Source of the DNA: Clostridia bacterium
Lineage (GTDB): Bacteria; Bacillota; Clostridia; Peptostreptococcales; Anaerovoracaceae
Length of the DNA stretch: 44,166 bases
Assembly: GCA_024693105.1 (NCBI GenBank)
Contig: JAILLO010000013.1
Location: forward strand, 1 to 44,166
Reading direction: 5' to 3'
The position numbers were made by a program, and so were the translations under genes. Under the pieces are notes generated by a model. The model saw nothing but the letters and a program-made list of their open reading frames with translations, ran no database searches and was not told the origin of the DNA. Within the stretch, counting starts at the first letter, position 1. Each line of letters opens with the position of its first letter. Below are positions 15,701-23,503 of this stretch, one piece after another.

Positions 15701-16081
15701 ATGAGAAAAGTTGTTGCTACTTCTGCAGCTCCTGCTGCTATCGGACCTTATTCACAGGCAAACATTATCGACAATCTGGTATTTACTTCCGGACAGCTTC
15801 CAATCGATATTGCAACAGGCGAAATGCCTGCCACGATTGAGGCTCAGACAGAAATGTCGCTTAAAAATGTCAAGGTTATTCTTGAGGAGGCGGGAAGTTC
15901 GATGGACAAGGTTATTAAGACTACCGTTTTTCTTAAGGATATGAACGATTTCGCCGCAATGAACGGCGTCTATGCGAAGTTCTTCAAAGAAGGGGCCTTC
16001 CCTTCAAGGTCGGCCTTCCAGGTTGGCAGGCTTCCAAAGGACGCAATGGTTGAAATTGAGGCTGTGGCTTACATAAAATAG
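15701..16081 (+). CDS. ridA: RidA family reactive intermediate/imine deaminase
   Basis: A 126-residue YjgF/YER057c/UK114 protein that hydrolyses reactive 2-aminoacrylate and related enamine/imine by-products of PLP enzymes. The N-terminal APAAIGPYSQAN, FTSGQLPID, the KNVKVILEEAGSSMDKVIKT helix, the active-site arginine in PSRSAFQV and the glutamate in VEIEAVA are all present. GGAGG precedes ATG by eight bases. It is separated from the aro genes by 145 bp and ends before a bidirectional terminator. Its presence fits a genome rich in PLP-dependent amino-acid metabolism. Confidence 0.96.
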   Translation: MRKVVATSAAPAAIGPYSQANIIDNLVFTSGQLPIDIATGEMPATIEAQTEMSLKNVKVILEEAGSSMDKVIKTTVFLKDMNDFAAMNGVYAKFFKEGAFPSRSAFQVGRLPKDAMVEIEAVAYIK

Positions 16082-16161
16082 CCTCGCAGTCTCCGGTGCC
16101 GCAACTTACAAAACCTGCCCCCGAAAGCAGGCTGCTGCAGCGTAATTACAAAGCAAAACAC

Positions 16162-16190
16162 AAAAGAGACCTCAAGAGGTCTCTTTTTTT
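16162..16190. terminator. Bidirectional terminator between ridA and the phosphodiester glycosidase gene
   Basis: A perfect AAAGAGACCTC / GAGGTCTCTTT stem with a two- to four-base loop is flanked by A-rich sequence on the left and seven T residues on the right, so it can end transcripts from both convergent genes. Confidence 0.92.
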
Positions 16191-16212
16191 GATATCTTCA
16201 AAATGTGATGCT

Positions 16213-17823
16213 TCAGCGGTTTTCGTCTGCATTTTCAACTGCTCCGCCCGAAACCGTCACTGCTGCCGGAGTCGCATTTTGCGCGTCACTGTCTTCCTGC
16301 TGCAGCTGAACCTTCGTGTCGATAATTACAAGCTCCTTTGCCTCGTCATAGTCAACGCCGAATCCGAGAGCCTTTGCAAGGTCTCTCAGCTTGAAGTAGT
16401 TGTTGCAGTCTATATTGTAGGCCGTGCTTTCAAACAAGACTCCGTTTATATATACCTTTGACTCTGTCGGAGGCACGTAAACGATCTGCGTCGTGTCGTA
16501 AATGCCCTCCACGCCGGTAGGGGTGTAATAACCGTCTGTATCAATATATACGGCATTTGCGGCTGCGTTATAGTCAACGGAAAATTCTGCCGCGGTTCCC
16601 TTCGTAAGTGCCGCAAGGTCTCTCAGCATAAAGTAGTTGTTTCCGTTGATGTTGTAGCTTTGAATTTTCTCAGGGAAACAGTCAAAGCTCAGTTCAATCT
16701 TCTTTCCTATGGCCTTAACGCTTCCCGGGGCAACGTAATTGTCCGGTCCGAGGCCCATATCGCCTGTCACGTCAACAAATCCAAGAGCATTGCTTACTGT
16801 TCTTCCCGCACCCTTGTTTCCGTTATAATAAAGGGCAATCGAACTTCCGCCGTCAAGGCACATTGCGTTGACAAGACCGAGTGATTTGCATGCTGCCGCA
16901 GCCTGCTCAGGTGTTGCTGAGCTCATGCAGCCCATTATTATTTTTCCTTCCTTTGTCGAACCTATAAAGGATCTGCCCGCAAGGTCCGAGACAAGCTTTG
17001 AGTCTGTATAGCCTTCCGCTTTTCCGTCTGCCGTTACCTTTCCGTCAATAATGAGGCTCGGTCCCGCGCCGACTGCTTCTTTGACACTTTCCCACTGCTC
17101 AGCCTCGGTAAAAACAGGTTTGAAGCTGTAACCGTAGCTTACAAGGTCTCCCTGCGTGTAGTACTTCGCAGCAAGGTCTGAAACTGTCATATTGAAAAGG
17201 ATTGCAAATCCGTTTTCGGGTACTTTAAAATCTTTCGCTGTAATATATTCAACTCTTTCGGTACTTCCCACAACAACGGCAATCGCGCCCTCGGGCACTG
17301 TTACTTTGCCGAATTCTGGTGTGAAAAGTATGATATCGTCAGGGTCATCGCTCGGATGATTCATGAGCTTTGGCGCTGCCTGAGGCTTTTCCGTACCGTT
17401 TATGATAATTCTGAGTTTGATGGCGAGCCTGTCAAGAACAACCTTTCCGTCTTCGGTGATTCCGAAAACCGCTCCTTTTTCACCTATGTGAAGAAGCTTT
17501 CCGTCTTTGATAATTGTCCCCTCCGGAACAACACCGTATTCGGTCTGTGAAAACGGCGTTCCGTTGACTGCGGCAAACACACCGTTTGATTTTGCCATGT
17601 TTTCAACCGAGGCCGCCTGTGTCAGGTTTCCGGCTGTCATGACCTTTGCCTGCATATGGGGGTCATTCAAATCAACAGTTACGAATTTTACCGACTTGCC
17701 GTTATAAACCCCCGTATCATATGCCGATGGCGATGCGAAGGCAAGGCAGGTTGTCGTCATAAGCATTGCCGCTGATATCATAACTGCAAGAACAGTTTTT
17801 CTTTCCATTCTTCTTTTTTTCAT
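16213..17823 (-). CDS. Secreted phosphodiester glycosidase (NAGPA) domain protein with stalk-like repeats
   Basis: A 536-residue exported protein. Residues 1-31 are a signal peptide (ERKTVLAVMISAAMLMTTTC then LAFAS). The body (about 45-355) is the NAGPA/DUF2233 phosphodiester glycosidase fold, with FAAVNGTPF, VGAGPSLIIDGK, GRSFIG, MGCMSSATPEQAAA and the signature LVNAMCLDGGSSIALYYNG. The C-terminal part has two copies of a copper-amine-oxidase-N-like stalk repeat, seen as NNYFMLRDLAALTKG and NNYFKLRDLAKALGFGVDYD. In the family the enzyme cleaves sugar-1-phosphodiesters; a wall teichoic or other surface glycopolymer is a plausible substrate. AGGAGG is six bases from ATG. The gene stands alone and is divergent from the M20 hydrolase. 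Confidence 0.9.
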   Translation of the reverse strand: MKKRRMERKTVLAVMISAAMLMTTTCLAFASPSAYDTGVYNGKSVKFVTVDLNDPHMQAKVMTAGNLTQAASVENMAKSNGVFAAVNGTPFSQTEYGVVPEGTIIKDGKLLHIGEKGAVFGITEDGKVVLDRLAIKLRIIINGTEKPQAAPKLMNHPSDDPDDIILFTPEFGKVTVPEGAIAVVVGSTERVEYITAKDFKVPENGFAILFNMTVSDLAAKYYTQGDLVSYGYSFKPVFTEAEQWESVKEAVGAGPSLIIDGKVTADGKAEGYTDSKLVSDLAGRSFIGSTKEGKIIMGCMSSATPEQAAAACKSLGLVNAMCLDGGSSIALYYNGNKGAGRTVSNALGFVDVTGDMGLGPDNYVAPGSVKAIGKKIELSFDCFPEKIQSYNINGNNYFMLRDLAALTKGTAAEFSVDYNAAANAVYIDTDGYYTPTGVEGIYDTTQIVYVPPTESKVYINGVLFESTAYNIDCNNYFKLRDLAKALGFGVDYDEAKELVIIDTKVQLQQEDSDAQNATPAAVTVSGGAVENADENR

Positions 17824-18056
17824 GATGGTCCTCCTTTTCCCTGTTGACGCCGTTCCTTCGGCATTGTCTCCCTTTTATTTTTCGATTGTTTCGATGTTTT
17901 CTTTAGTGTTTTGTGTCCCTTTTGTCATTTCGGCCTGCCCGCGGCCGGTCTTTTTGCCGCACGGGATACACCTTCTTAAAGTGTATCACAAAAATCAATA
18001 TAATTGGAATATTTTGTTTGTTTTTAATATATTTTTAGTTTCAAAGGGCTTCGCCA
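17824..18056. other. Gene-free divergent spacer with an inverted repeat
   Basis: Between the divergent glycosidase and M20 genes. At 17965-17987 lies an inverted repeat with 7-bp arms GATACAC / GTGTATC. A GC-rich GCCCGCGGCCGGTC passage precedes it, and an AT-rich stretch follows to about 18040. No gene or RNA is visible. The inverted repeat may be an operator. Confidence 0.4.
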
Positions 18057-18086
18057 TTGACTGAAAACCCTTCAATGGGATATACT
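18057..18086 (+). promoter_or_regulatory. Promoter of the M20 hydrolase gene
   Basis: TTGACT (18057-18062) and TATACT (18081-18086), spacer 18 bp, about 37 bp before the start codon. Confidence 0.7.
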
Positions 18087-18122
18087 TTGAAAAAGCGAAC
18101 TTGAAAACGAGAGGAGTCATCG

Positions 18123-19289
18123 GTGATTATGAAGAAAAAAATAGTAGAAACAGTAGAAAAAAAGCTCGATGAGCTTTTTGAGATAAGCAAATCCATGTAT
18201 GAAAACCCCGAAATCAGCAACGAGGAATTCGTCTCAAGCGAAAAGCTTTCCGTTTTCCTCAAAAAAGAGGGTTTTGAAGTAACAAAACCGTATTGCGATT
18301 TTGAAACCGGATTCAGGGCAGAATACAAAAGTGCGAAGCCAGGTCCGTGCATCGCTTACTTTTGCGAATATGACGCTCTTCCGGGAGTCGGCCACGGCTG
18401 CGGACACAATCTTATCTGCACCATGTCAGTCGGCGCAGGTCTTGCCCTCAAGTCAGTGCTTGACGAAATCGGCGGCAGGCTTCTCATTTTCGGAACGCCT
18501 GCAGAAGAGCAAAGCGGCGCAAAGGTTCCTTATGCCGCAAAAGGAGTTTTCGACGAGGTTGACGCGGCACTGATGGCACATCCGAGCCCTCTGAGCCAGG
18601 AAAGCGGATATTCTCTTGCCTTGTCCCCGATTCGATTTGAATATACGGGGAAAGCCGCTCATGCGGCTGCACAGCCCGAAAAGGGCATTAACGCTCTTGA
18701 TGCCGTAATTCTGCTCTACAATGGGCTGAATGCACTGCGCCAGCATGTTCCTGAAGGTACCAAGATTCACGGCGTAATTACTGACGGAGGTCTTGCTCCG
18801 AATATAGTTCCCGATTTTGCCGCAGCAAACTTCTATTTCAGGGCCACAAACAAAAAAATCCTTGAGGATGTGCAAAACAAGGCCCTTTCCATCGCAGAAG
18901 GCGCAGCAGCCATGACGGGCGCAACGCTGAAATGGAATCACTTCGAGGATCCTTATGATGATATGCTTACAAACCGCACTCTTTCCGATGCTTTCACCGC
19001 AAATCTCAAAGAACTCGGTGAAACTACCGTTCTGAAACCGGGTATGGGCATAGGCTCCATCGATATGGGAAATGTAAGCTACCGCTGCCCGGCAATTCAT
19101 CCGTGGGTAGGACTCGGCGATGAAGCTCTTGTTCTTCACTCAAAGGAATTTGCCGACCGCACGGTGACCGACTCCGGCAAAAAAGCACTTGCCCTTGCCG
19201 CCAAAGCTCTTGCCTTTACGGGATATGACATCATTACAAAGCCGGAGCTTCTAAAAGCAATCAAGGCGGAATTTGAAAAAAACAGATAA
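18123..19289 (+). CDS. M20 family amidohydrolase / peptidase
   Basis: A 388-residue zinc hydrolase of the M20 family, close in pattern to the AbgB/ACY1L2 branch (aminobenzoyl-glutamate hydrolase, PM20D2). Motifs are FCEYDALPGVGHGCGHNLIC with the metal-binding residues, GTPAEEQSGAK with the catalytic glutamates, MAHPSP, and the dimerisation domain with GKAAHAAAQPEKGINALDA. The C-terminal HSKEFADRTVTDSGKKAL follows the usual HS.eF pattern. It should hydrolyse an N-acyl or dipeptide bond; the exact substrate is unknown. The start is a GTG at 18123, six bases from GAGGAG; an ATG two codons later is the alternative. A single-gene unit. Confidence 0.92.
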   Translation: MIMKKKIVETVEKKLDELFEISKSMYENPEISNEEFVSSEKLSVFLKKEGFEVTKPYCDFETGFRAEYKSAKPGPCIAYFCEYDALPGVGHGCGHNLICTMSVGAGLALKSVLDEIGGRLLIFGTPAEEQSGAKVPYAAKGVFDEVDAALMAHPSPLSQESGYSLALSPIRFEYTGKAAHAAAQPEKGINALDAVILLYNGLNALRQHVPEGTKIHGVITDGGLAPNIVPDFAAANFYFRATNKKILEDVQNKALSIAEGAAAMTGATLKWNHFEDPYDDMLTNRTLSDAFTANLKELGETTVLKPGMGIGSIDMGNVSYRCPAIHPWVGLGDEALVLHSKEFADRTVTDSGKKALALAAKALAFTGYDIITKPELLKAIKAEFEKNR

Positions 19290-19338
19290 GCAGGACACGT
19301 CCCGGACCTGCCGCAGGGCAAAATTGCGGATTGTTGAA

Positions 19339-19385
19339 CAAAAAAGGCTGTGACCGTTTCATTGAAACGGCTGCAGCCTTTTTAA
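19339..19385. terminator. Bidirectional terminator between the M20 gene and ltaS
   Basis: AAAAAAGGCTG pairs with CTGCAGCCTTTTT through an inner GCCGTTTC / GAAACGG stem around an ATT loop. A-rich before and T-rich after, it can stop both convergent transcripts. Confidence 0.88.
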
Positions 19386-19407
19386 ATACTTTTCCCGTAT
19401 TTTCGTA

Positions 19408-21489
19408 TTATTCTGTTGTACTCAGTATTTCCTTATTCTTTTCGACCTGCGAAACCTTCATTCTTGTAACGTCTTCAGGCTCTACTTCCTCAAGAAGGCC
19501 CAAAATGTTCGGTCCGAGGAAAATCGTCTTTAAGATTTTTCCGTCCAGCGAAATCTTGCTGTACTCTGTGAAATTCTCGCCCTTCAGATAGAATTTCTTG
19601 CCGATTTGAACGACTTCGTTAATGCTGATAGGATTGATTCCCATCCGCATTTTGACTCTTTCAAACGGTGATTTTCCGCCGAAAATAAACTGCTTTCCGT
19701 AAAGCATATCGTATTCGAGAGCTTTAAGGTCTGCCTTGTAGGTAATGCTGTCACCGTGGTTCTGATGGAATTTTGTCATAACGCCGTTATGGATTCCGAT
19801 TCTGTTAAGAACGTCTGCCGTAATTTCGTAGGTGTAAAGGTCCTTGTCCTCCTTATCCATTTTGAAGTTGCTCCATATAACGTATTCTGTCTGGAACAGA
19901 TTCTTGTTTCCCATCTCTTCCTCGGTCATTTCAAGGGCAGGCAGATGGTCTCCGTACATTACAAGAACTACCTTCTCCGGATAGTGCTGAAGCTCGTCTG
20001 TGAGGTCCTTTACGAATTTGTCCATTTCGTAAACCTGATTTGCATAATATTCATACTGCCATTTCAAAGCTTCCGTAGGAGCACTTGTGACTTTGATTGC
20101 CGGATTTTCAAGAATTTCTTCTGTAGGATACTTTCCGTGACCCTGCACCGAAACAGTGTAGATATAATCCTCGTTTTCGGTTGAATCAAGGGCATCCATG
20201 ATGACACCGGTAAGAACTGCGTCCTTTGCCCAGTTCTTCGGCGTCTTGACTGTACCGTTCATGTATTCGACACTTGTGAAGTCATCATAGCCAAGGTTTG
20301 CAAATACCTCGTTGCGGTTATAGAAAACGCCTCTGTGATTGTGAATTGCATGCGTTGAATAGCCGATGCTCTTGAGGTCGTATGCCGCACTTTCGCATGT
20401 CTTTTCGCGGAGTATCGATTTGTACGGATATTCGCCCGGGCCGAAGAATTTTACGCTCATACCGCTCATTACTTCAAATTCGGTATTGGCAGTTCCGGCT
20501 CCGACAGAAGGTACCGTAAGATATCCCGAAGAATAGTTCTTCATCAGATTTCTGTAATTCGGAATAGGATCCTCCGAGTACTTGATTGTTGTCACAAGCT
20601 GAGGATCTATAAATGATTCGAGCTGCAGGAAAATAATGTTCGGATGCTTCTTGCCGTCGTCTTCAAATGTAATATCAGCCGTGCCGTCCTCCGAAAGCTC
20701 TCCCGGTTCAAATATGGAAAGCATTCTTTCCTTGCTGTAATCATTCGGCATGTTTATGCCGGTATTGAGCCATGTATTGATGAAGCAGTAAGGTACTCCG
20801 TAGTCTCTGTACGCATATGCGAGATTTCCGAAGAAGGTATGAACAACTCCGACTTTAATTGCAAGCTGCGTGGCGCCGTATGTTGCCATCATTACGATCA
20901 AAACACCTGCTATAACTCTTTTGTAGCGAATCGGGTCCTTTTTCTTCGGCGCAAAGATGAATGTAAGCACCACTATTGCAAGAAGAAGCACCGCTCCTAT
21001 GATCATAAGCACTATTTCGAAAGTGCTCATATAATTCGTAACTATTGAAAGTCCGTCCTCAAGGACAGTCAGATCCTTTGTCGTAAACGGCGTCATACGG
21101 TTGCTCAGTATAATGCCGTTTGTGATTCCCAGCGCAAGCCACAGCGCCGAAATCAGGAAATACATAAACGCCCGTCTTTTGAAAAGCAGCGCCACCGCGA
21201 GCGTTGCGAAGATAATGAGCATGTTATATAAAAATACAAGCGGACTTTCCGCAAGATATAAAATTCCGCCAAAGGCAGTCTGTCTTGCAAGGGTTTCTAT
21301 AATTAAATTGAGTGAAAACGCAAGAAGAAGACACATTGCGGTGCCGTTATGCAGATATTTGTAAAAAAACCTTTCAAACCCGGTCATTTCTTCTATAGGC
21401 TTTCTTTCTTTTTTTGGTTTTTCTTTTCTTTTGGTTTCAGCTTTCGGCAAATCGTCTTTGCGCTTTTTTAACTTCCCAAAGAATTTCAT
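19408..21489 (-). CDS. LTA synthase family membrane sulfatase-fold transferase
   Basis: A 693-residue protein of the LtaS/phosphoglycerol transferase family, which polymerises glycerol phosphate onto surface glycolipids. A charged N-terminus is followed by about five membrane helices (residues about 40-240), then an extracellular alkaline-phosphatase-like domain with IIFLQLESFIDPQL (metal glutamate), GAGTANTEFEVMSGMS (catalytic threonine), SVQGHGKYPTEE and VLVMYGDHLPALEMTEEE (metal ligands). An additional beta-rich region of about 90 residues after the catalytic domain (NPISINEVVQIGKKFYLKGE) looks like an appended carbohydrate- or envelope-binding module. The start ATG at 21489 has AGGAG eight bases upstream; an upstream in-frame start lacks one. 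It is last in the walR operon. Confidence 0.92.
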   Translation of the reverse strand: MKFFGKLKKRKDDLPKAETKRKEKPKKERKPIEEMTGFERFFYKYLHNGTAMCLLLAFSLNLIIETLARQTAFGGILYLAESPLVFLYNMLIIFATLAVALLFKRRAFMYFLISALWLALGITNGIILSNRMTPFTTKDLTVLEDGLSIVTNYMSTFEIVLMIIGAVLLLAIVVLTFIFAPKKKDPIRYKRVIAGVLIVMMATYGATQLAIKVGVVHTFFGNLAYAYRDYGVPYCFINTWLNTGINMPNDYSKERMLSIFEPGELSEDGTADITFEDDGKKHPNIIFLQLESFIDPQLVTTIKYSEDPIPNYRNLMKNYSSGYLTVPSVGAGTANTEFEVMSGMSVKFFGPGEYPYKSILREKTCESAAYDLKSIGYSTHAIHNHRGVFYNRNEVFANLGYDDFTSVEYMNGTVKTPKNWAKDAVLTGVIMDALDSTENEDYIYTVSVQGHGKYPTEEILENPAIKVTSAPTEALKWQYEYYANQVYEMDKFVKDLTDELQHYPEKVVLVMYGDHLPALEMTEEEMGNKNLFQTEYVIWSNFKMDKEDKDLYTYEITADVLNRIGIHNGVMTKFHQNHGDSITYKADLKALEYDMLYGKQFIFGGKSPFERVKMRMGINPISINEVVQIGKKFYLKGENFTEYSKISLDGKILKTIFLGPNILGLLEEVEPEDVTRMKVSQVEKNKEILSTTE

Positions 21490-21534
21490 TTTATCATCTC
21501 CTGTCAGCAGCCACCCCCGTGACCGCATTCTTGG

Positions 21535-22416
21535 TTAATTTTTCATGTCGTAAACAAAATTTGCAAGCTTTGCAAATTCCGAAAGCGACAGAGTTTCCGC
21601 CCGCCTCGAAGGCTGTATGTCCGCTTTTTCAAGAAGCTCCGAAACCTCCTGCTTCGAAAGTCCTTCAAGTCCTGTAAGGGAATTGAGAAGCGTCTTCCTT
21701 CTCTGGCCGAACCCGGCTCTTACACAGGCAAAGAAGAGTGCCTCGTCTTTGAGCTCCGCCGCCTTTTCCTTTCTTATATCAAGCCTCAAAACCGCAGAGT
21801 CGACATTCGGCTGCGGCACGAAGACGTCTCTCGGAACATTTGCAACATTAAAAACATCGCAGTAATACTGAACTGCGACCGATATGGCTCCGTAAGCCTT
21901 GCTCCCCGGACCCGAAACGATACGTTCGGCAACTTCTTTCTGCATCATGATTGTAATGCTGTCTGCCTTTATGCCGTCCTCGAGAATTTTCATGATGATA
22001 GGGGTCGTTATATAATAAGGGAGATTGCCCATGATCCTGACGCATCTGCGTTTTTGACCGTTGATAACCTCATTTTGTTCCAATATTTCGTTCAGATCGG
22101 TCTTCAGAATATCACGGTTGATAATTTCAACGTTCGTGCAGTCCGAAAGCGTTTCCTTTAATATTGGGATCAGACCTTTGTCGATTTCTATCGCAATTAC
22201 CTTGCCTGCCTTTTCGGCAGCCTCATGCGTAAGTACTCCGATGCCTGGTCCTATTTCTATAACAAGATCTTCTTTTGTAATATGCGTCTCTTCGATTATT
22301 TTGTCTCTTATATTCTTGTCGGTAAGGAAATTCTGGCCGAGGCTTTTTGAAAGCCTGAAGTTGTGCCTTTCCTTTATATCTCGAATGGTTGAAGGCGCGT
22401 ACAGATTCTTATTCAT
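21535..22416 (-). CDS. rsmA: 16S rRNA (adenine1518-N6/adenine1519-N6)-dimethyltransferase
   Basis: A 293-residue SAM-dependent enzyme (KsgA) that dimethylates two adjacent adenines near the 3' end of 16S rRNA. Signatures are SKSLGQNFLTDKNI at the N-terminus, the SAM loop VIEIGPGIGVLTHEAAE, and the catalytic NLPYYITTPI. The C-terminal QRRKTLLNSL helix region is present. The ATG at 22416 has GGAGAAG seven bases upstream. It abuts rnmV upstream with one base between, so translation is probably coupled. The rnmV-rsmA pair is the classic Bacillota arrangement. Confidence 0.97.
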   Translation of the reverse strand: MNKNLYAPSTIRDIKERHNFRLSKSLGQNFLTDKNIRDKIIEETHITKEDLVIEIGPGIGVLTHEAAEKAGKVIAIEIDKGLIPILKETLSDCTNVEIINRDILKTDLNEILEQNEVINGQKRRCVRIMGNLPYYITTPIIMKILEDGIKADSITIMMQKEVAERIVSGPGSKAYGAISVAVQYYCDVFNVANVPRDVFVPQPNVDSAVLRLDIRKEKAAELKDEALFFACVRAGFGQRRKTLLNSLTGLEGLSKQEVSELLEKADIQPSRRAETLSLSEFAKLANFVYDMKN

Positions 22417-22417
22417 A

Positions 22418-22972
22418 CTACAACTTCTCCAAATTCTTTTCAAGTTCTTCTTTTTCTATGCCGAATCTATTCAGCTTCTTGAGGAATGCTCCGGTATTTC
22501 CCGTGCCGATTCCGAGCAGCTTTCCGAGTGCCGCGCGTCTTTTTGATGAATCGCCTGCACCTGTCAGACCGTACCTGTGCATATCCTCCATGCTGAAAAT
22601 CTCCCGCTTTTCGCAGATACTTGCGTGCGCTTTCGAAAGTGCTTCAAGTATCGCCTCGGGTTCGGCATTTTCAATTCCTATATCGCCCTGCTTTTCGGCA
22701 TCCTTCCTGTCAAGAAAAGCCTCAAGGGCATCCGGGAATTTTTCGATTATTCTTTTTCTGATTTCGTTTCCCGCAAAATCCGGATCTGTAAAAACAATGA
22801 TTCCCGTCCGGTTATATGCTTCGGCGATAAGCTGCCAGGTTTCTTTTCTGATCCCGAAACCGTGCGTCTCTATCGTCTGAGCGTCAAGAGCCCTTTTAAT
22901 TGCCGCGGTGTCATCGCGTCCCTCGACAACTATAATCTCTTTCAGCTGCATATTATTCTTTAATCTGTTCAT
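22418..22972 (-). CDS. rnmV: Ribonuclease M5
   Basis: A 184-residue TOPRIM-fold nuclease that matures 5S rRNA. The TOPRIM core shows EIIVVEGRDDTAAIKRALDA with the metal-binding glutamate and IIVFTDPDFAGNEIRKRI with the DxD-type motif. The C-terminal half (SKRRAALGKLLGIGTGNTGAFLKKLNRFGI) is the family's RNA-binding part. The ATG at 22972 is nine bases from AAGGAG and overlaps the end of the upstream DivIC-like gene by 20 bp; a second ATG at 22951 is possible. No 5S rRNA is in this window. Confidence 0.95.
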   Translation of the reverse strand: MNRLKNNMQLKEIIVVEGRDDTAAIKRALDAQTIETHGFGIRKETWQLIAEAYNRTGIIVFTDPDFAGNEIRKRIIEKFPDALEAFLDRKDAEKQGDIGIENAEPEAILEALSKAHASICEKREIFSMEDMHRYGLTGAGDSSKRRAALGKLLGIGTGNTGAFLKKLNRFGIEKEELEKNLEKL

Positions 22973-23471
22973 TTTCAACAGCTCCTTGTGATGTCTCCTC
23001 CGGCAGTACATAAAGCGTCTCTCCCGGCATAATAAGCTTGAGCAGGGATCGTGCCTGCTGCTCTATATATTCGTCGGAATCCGAATTTTTCAGCCGGTTT
23101 TCCAGCCGCGCCTTTTCTTCCTGAAGCCGTATCTGTTCCTGCTGTCGCTCCTCCTTTTCGTTAAGAAGCGTTATTATATTTATAACCGAGAAGCTTACAA
23201 CCACGAGGATCAATACAATAATTGCAGCGAAAATCAGTCTCATCCGTCTGACTTTGACCTTGTATCTTCCGGAATTCTGCTTCCGCTGCTGCTTCTGCCG
23301 GTCTTCGGAAATCTTTATTTTCTCCTTCGGTACGCGTGCTCTTTTGTAATTATGCTTCTTCTCCGCAAGCTTTTCACGCTTCTGCCTGCGTGCTTCACGC
23401 GCCTCATCAAAGTCTGTGACAGAATCATTTTTCTTAAATTCTCTGCTTCTGCGCGGTTTTCTCTTTAACAA
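22953..23471 (-). CDS. Septum formation initiator family protein (FtsB/DivIC-like)
   Basis: A 172-residue bitopic protein. A long, very basic cytoplasmic N-terminus (residues 1-80, many RR/KK pairs) precedes one membrane helix (LIFAAIIVLILVVVSFSVIN) and a coiled coil (LNEKEERQQEQIRLQEEKAR), ending with the FtsB-like DEYIEQQARSLLKLIMPGE. Such proteins join the divisome. The start seems to be a TTG at 23471, seven bases after GAGGG. Its unusual place directly after walK, and the overlap with rnmV downstream, indicate cotranscription with the cell-wall regulator. The basic N-terminus is longer than in typical DivIC. Confidence 0.87.
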   Translation of the reverse strand: MLKRKPRRSREFKKNDSVTDFDEAREARRQKREKLAEKKHNYKRARVPKEKIKISEDRQKQQRKQNSGRYKVKVRRMRLIFAAIIVLILVVVSFSVINIITLLNEKEERQQEQIRLQEEKARLENRLKNSDSDEYIEQQARSLLKLIMPGETLYVLPEETSQGAVENEQIKE

Positions 23472-23503
23472 CGGTCATCCCTCTTTCGTTAATGCCTCCG
23501 GTC

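Noticed and set aside
18453-19139. 228-residue minus-strand frame inside the M20 gene
   Set aside because: A shadow of the M20 coding sequence with no recognisable domains.
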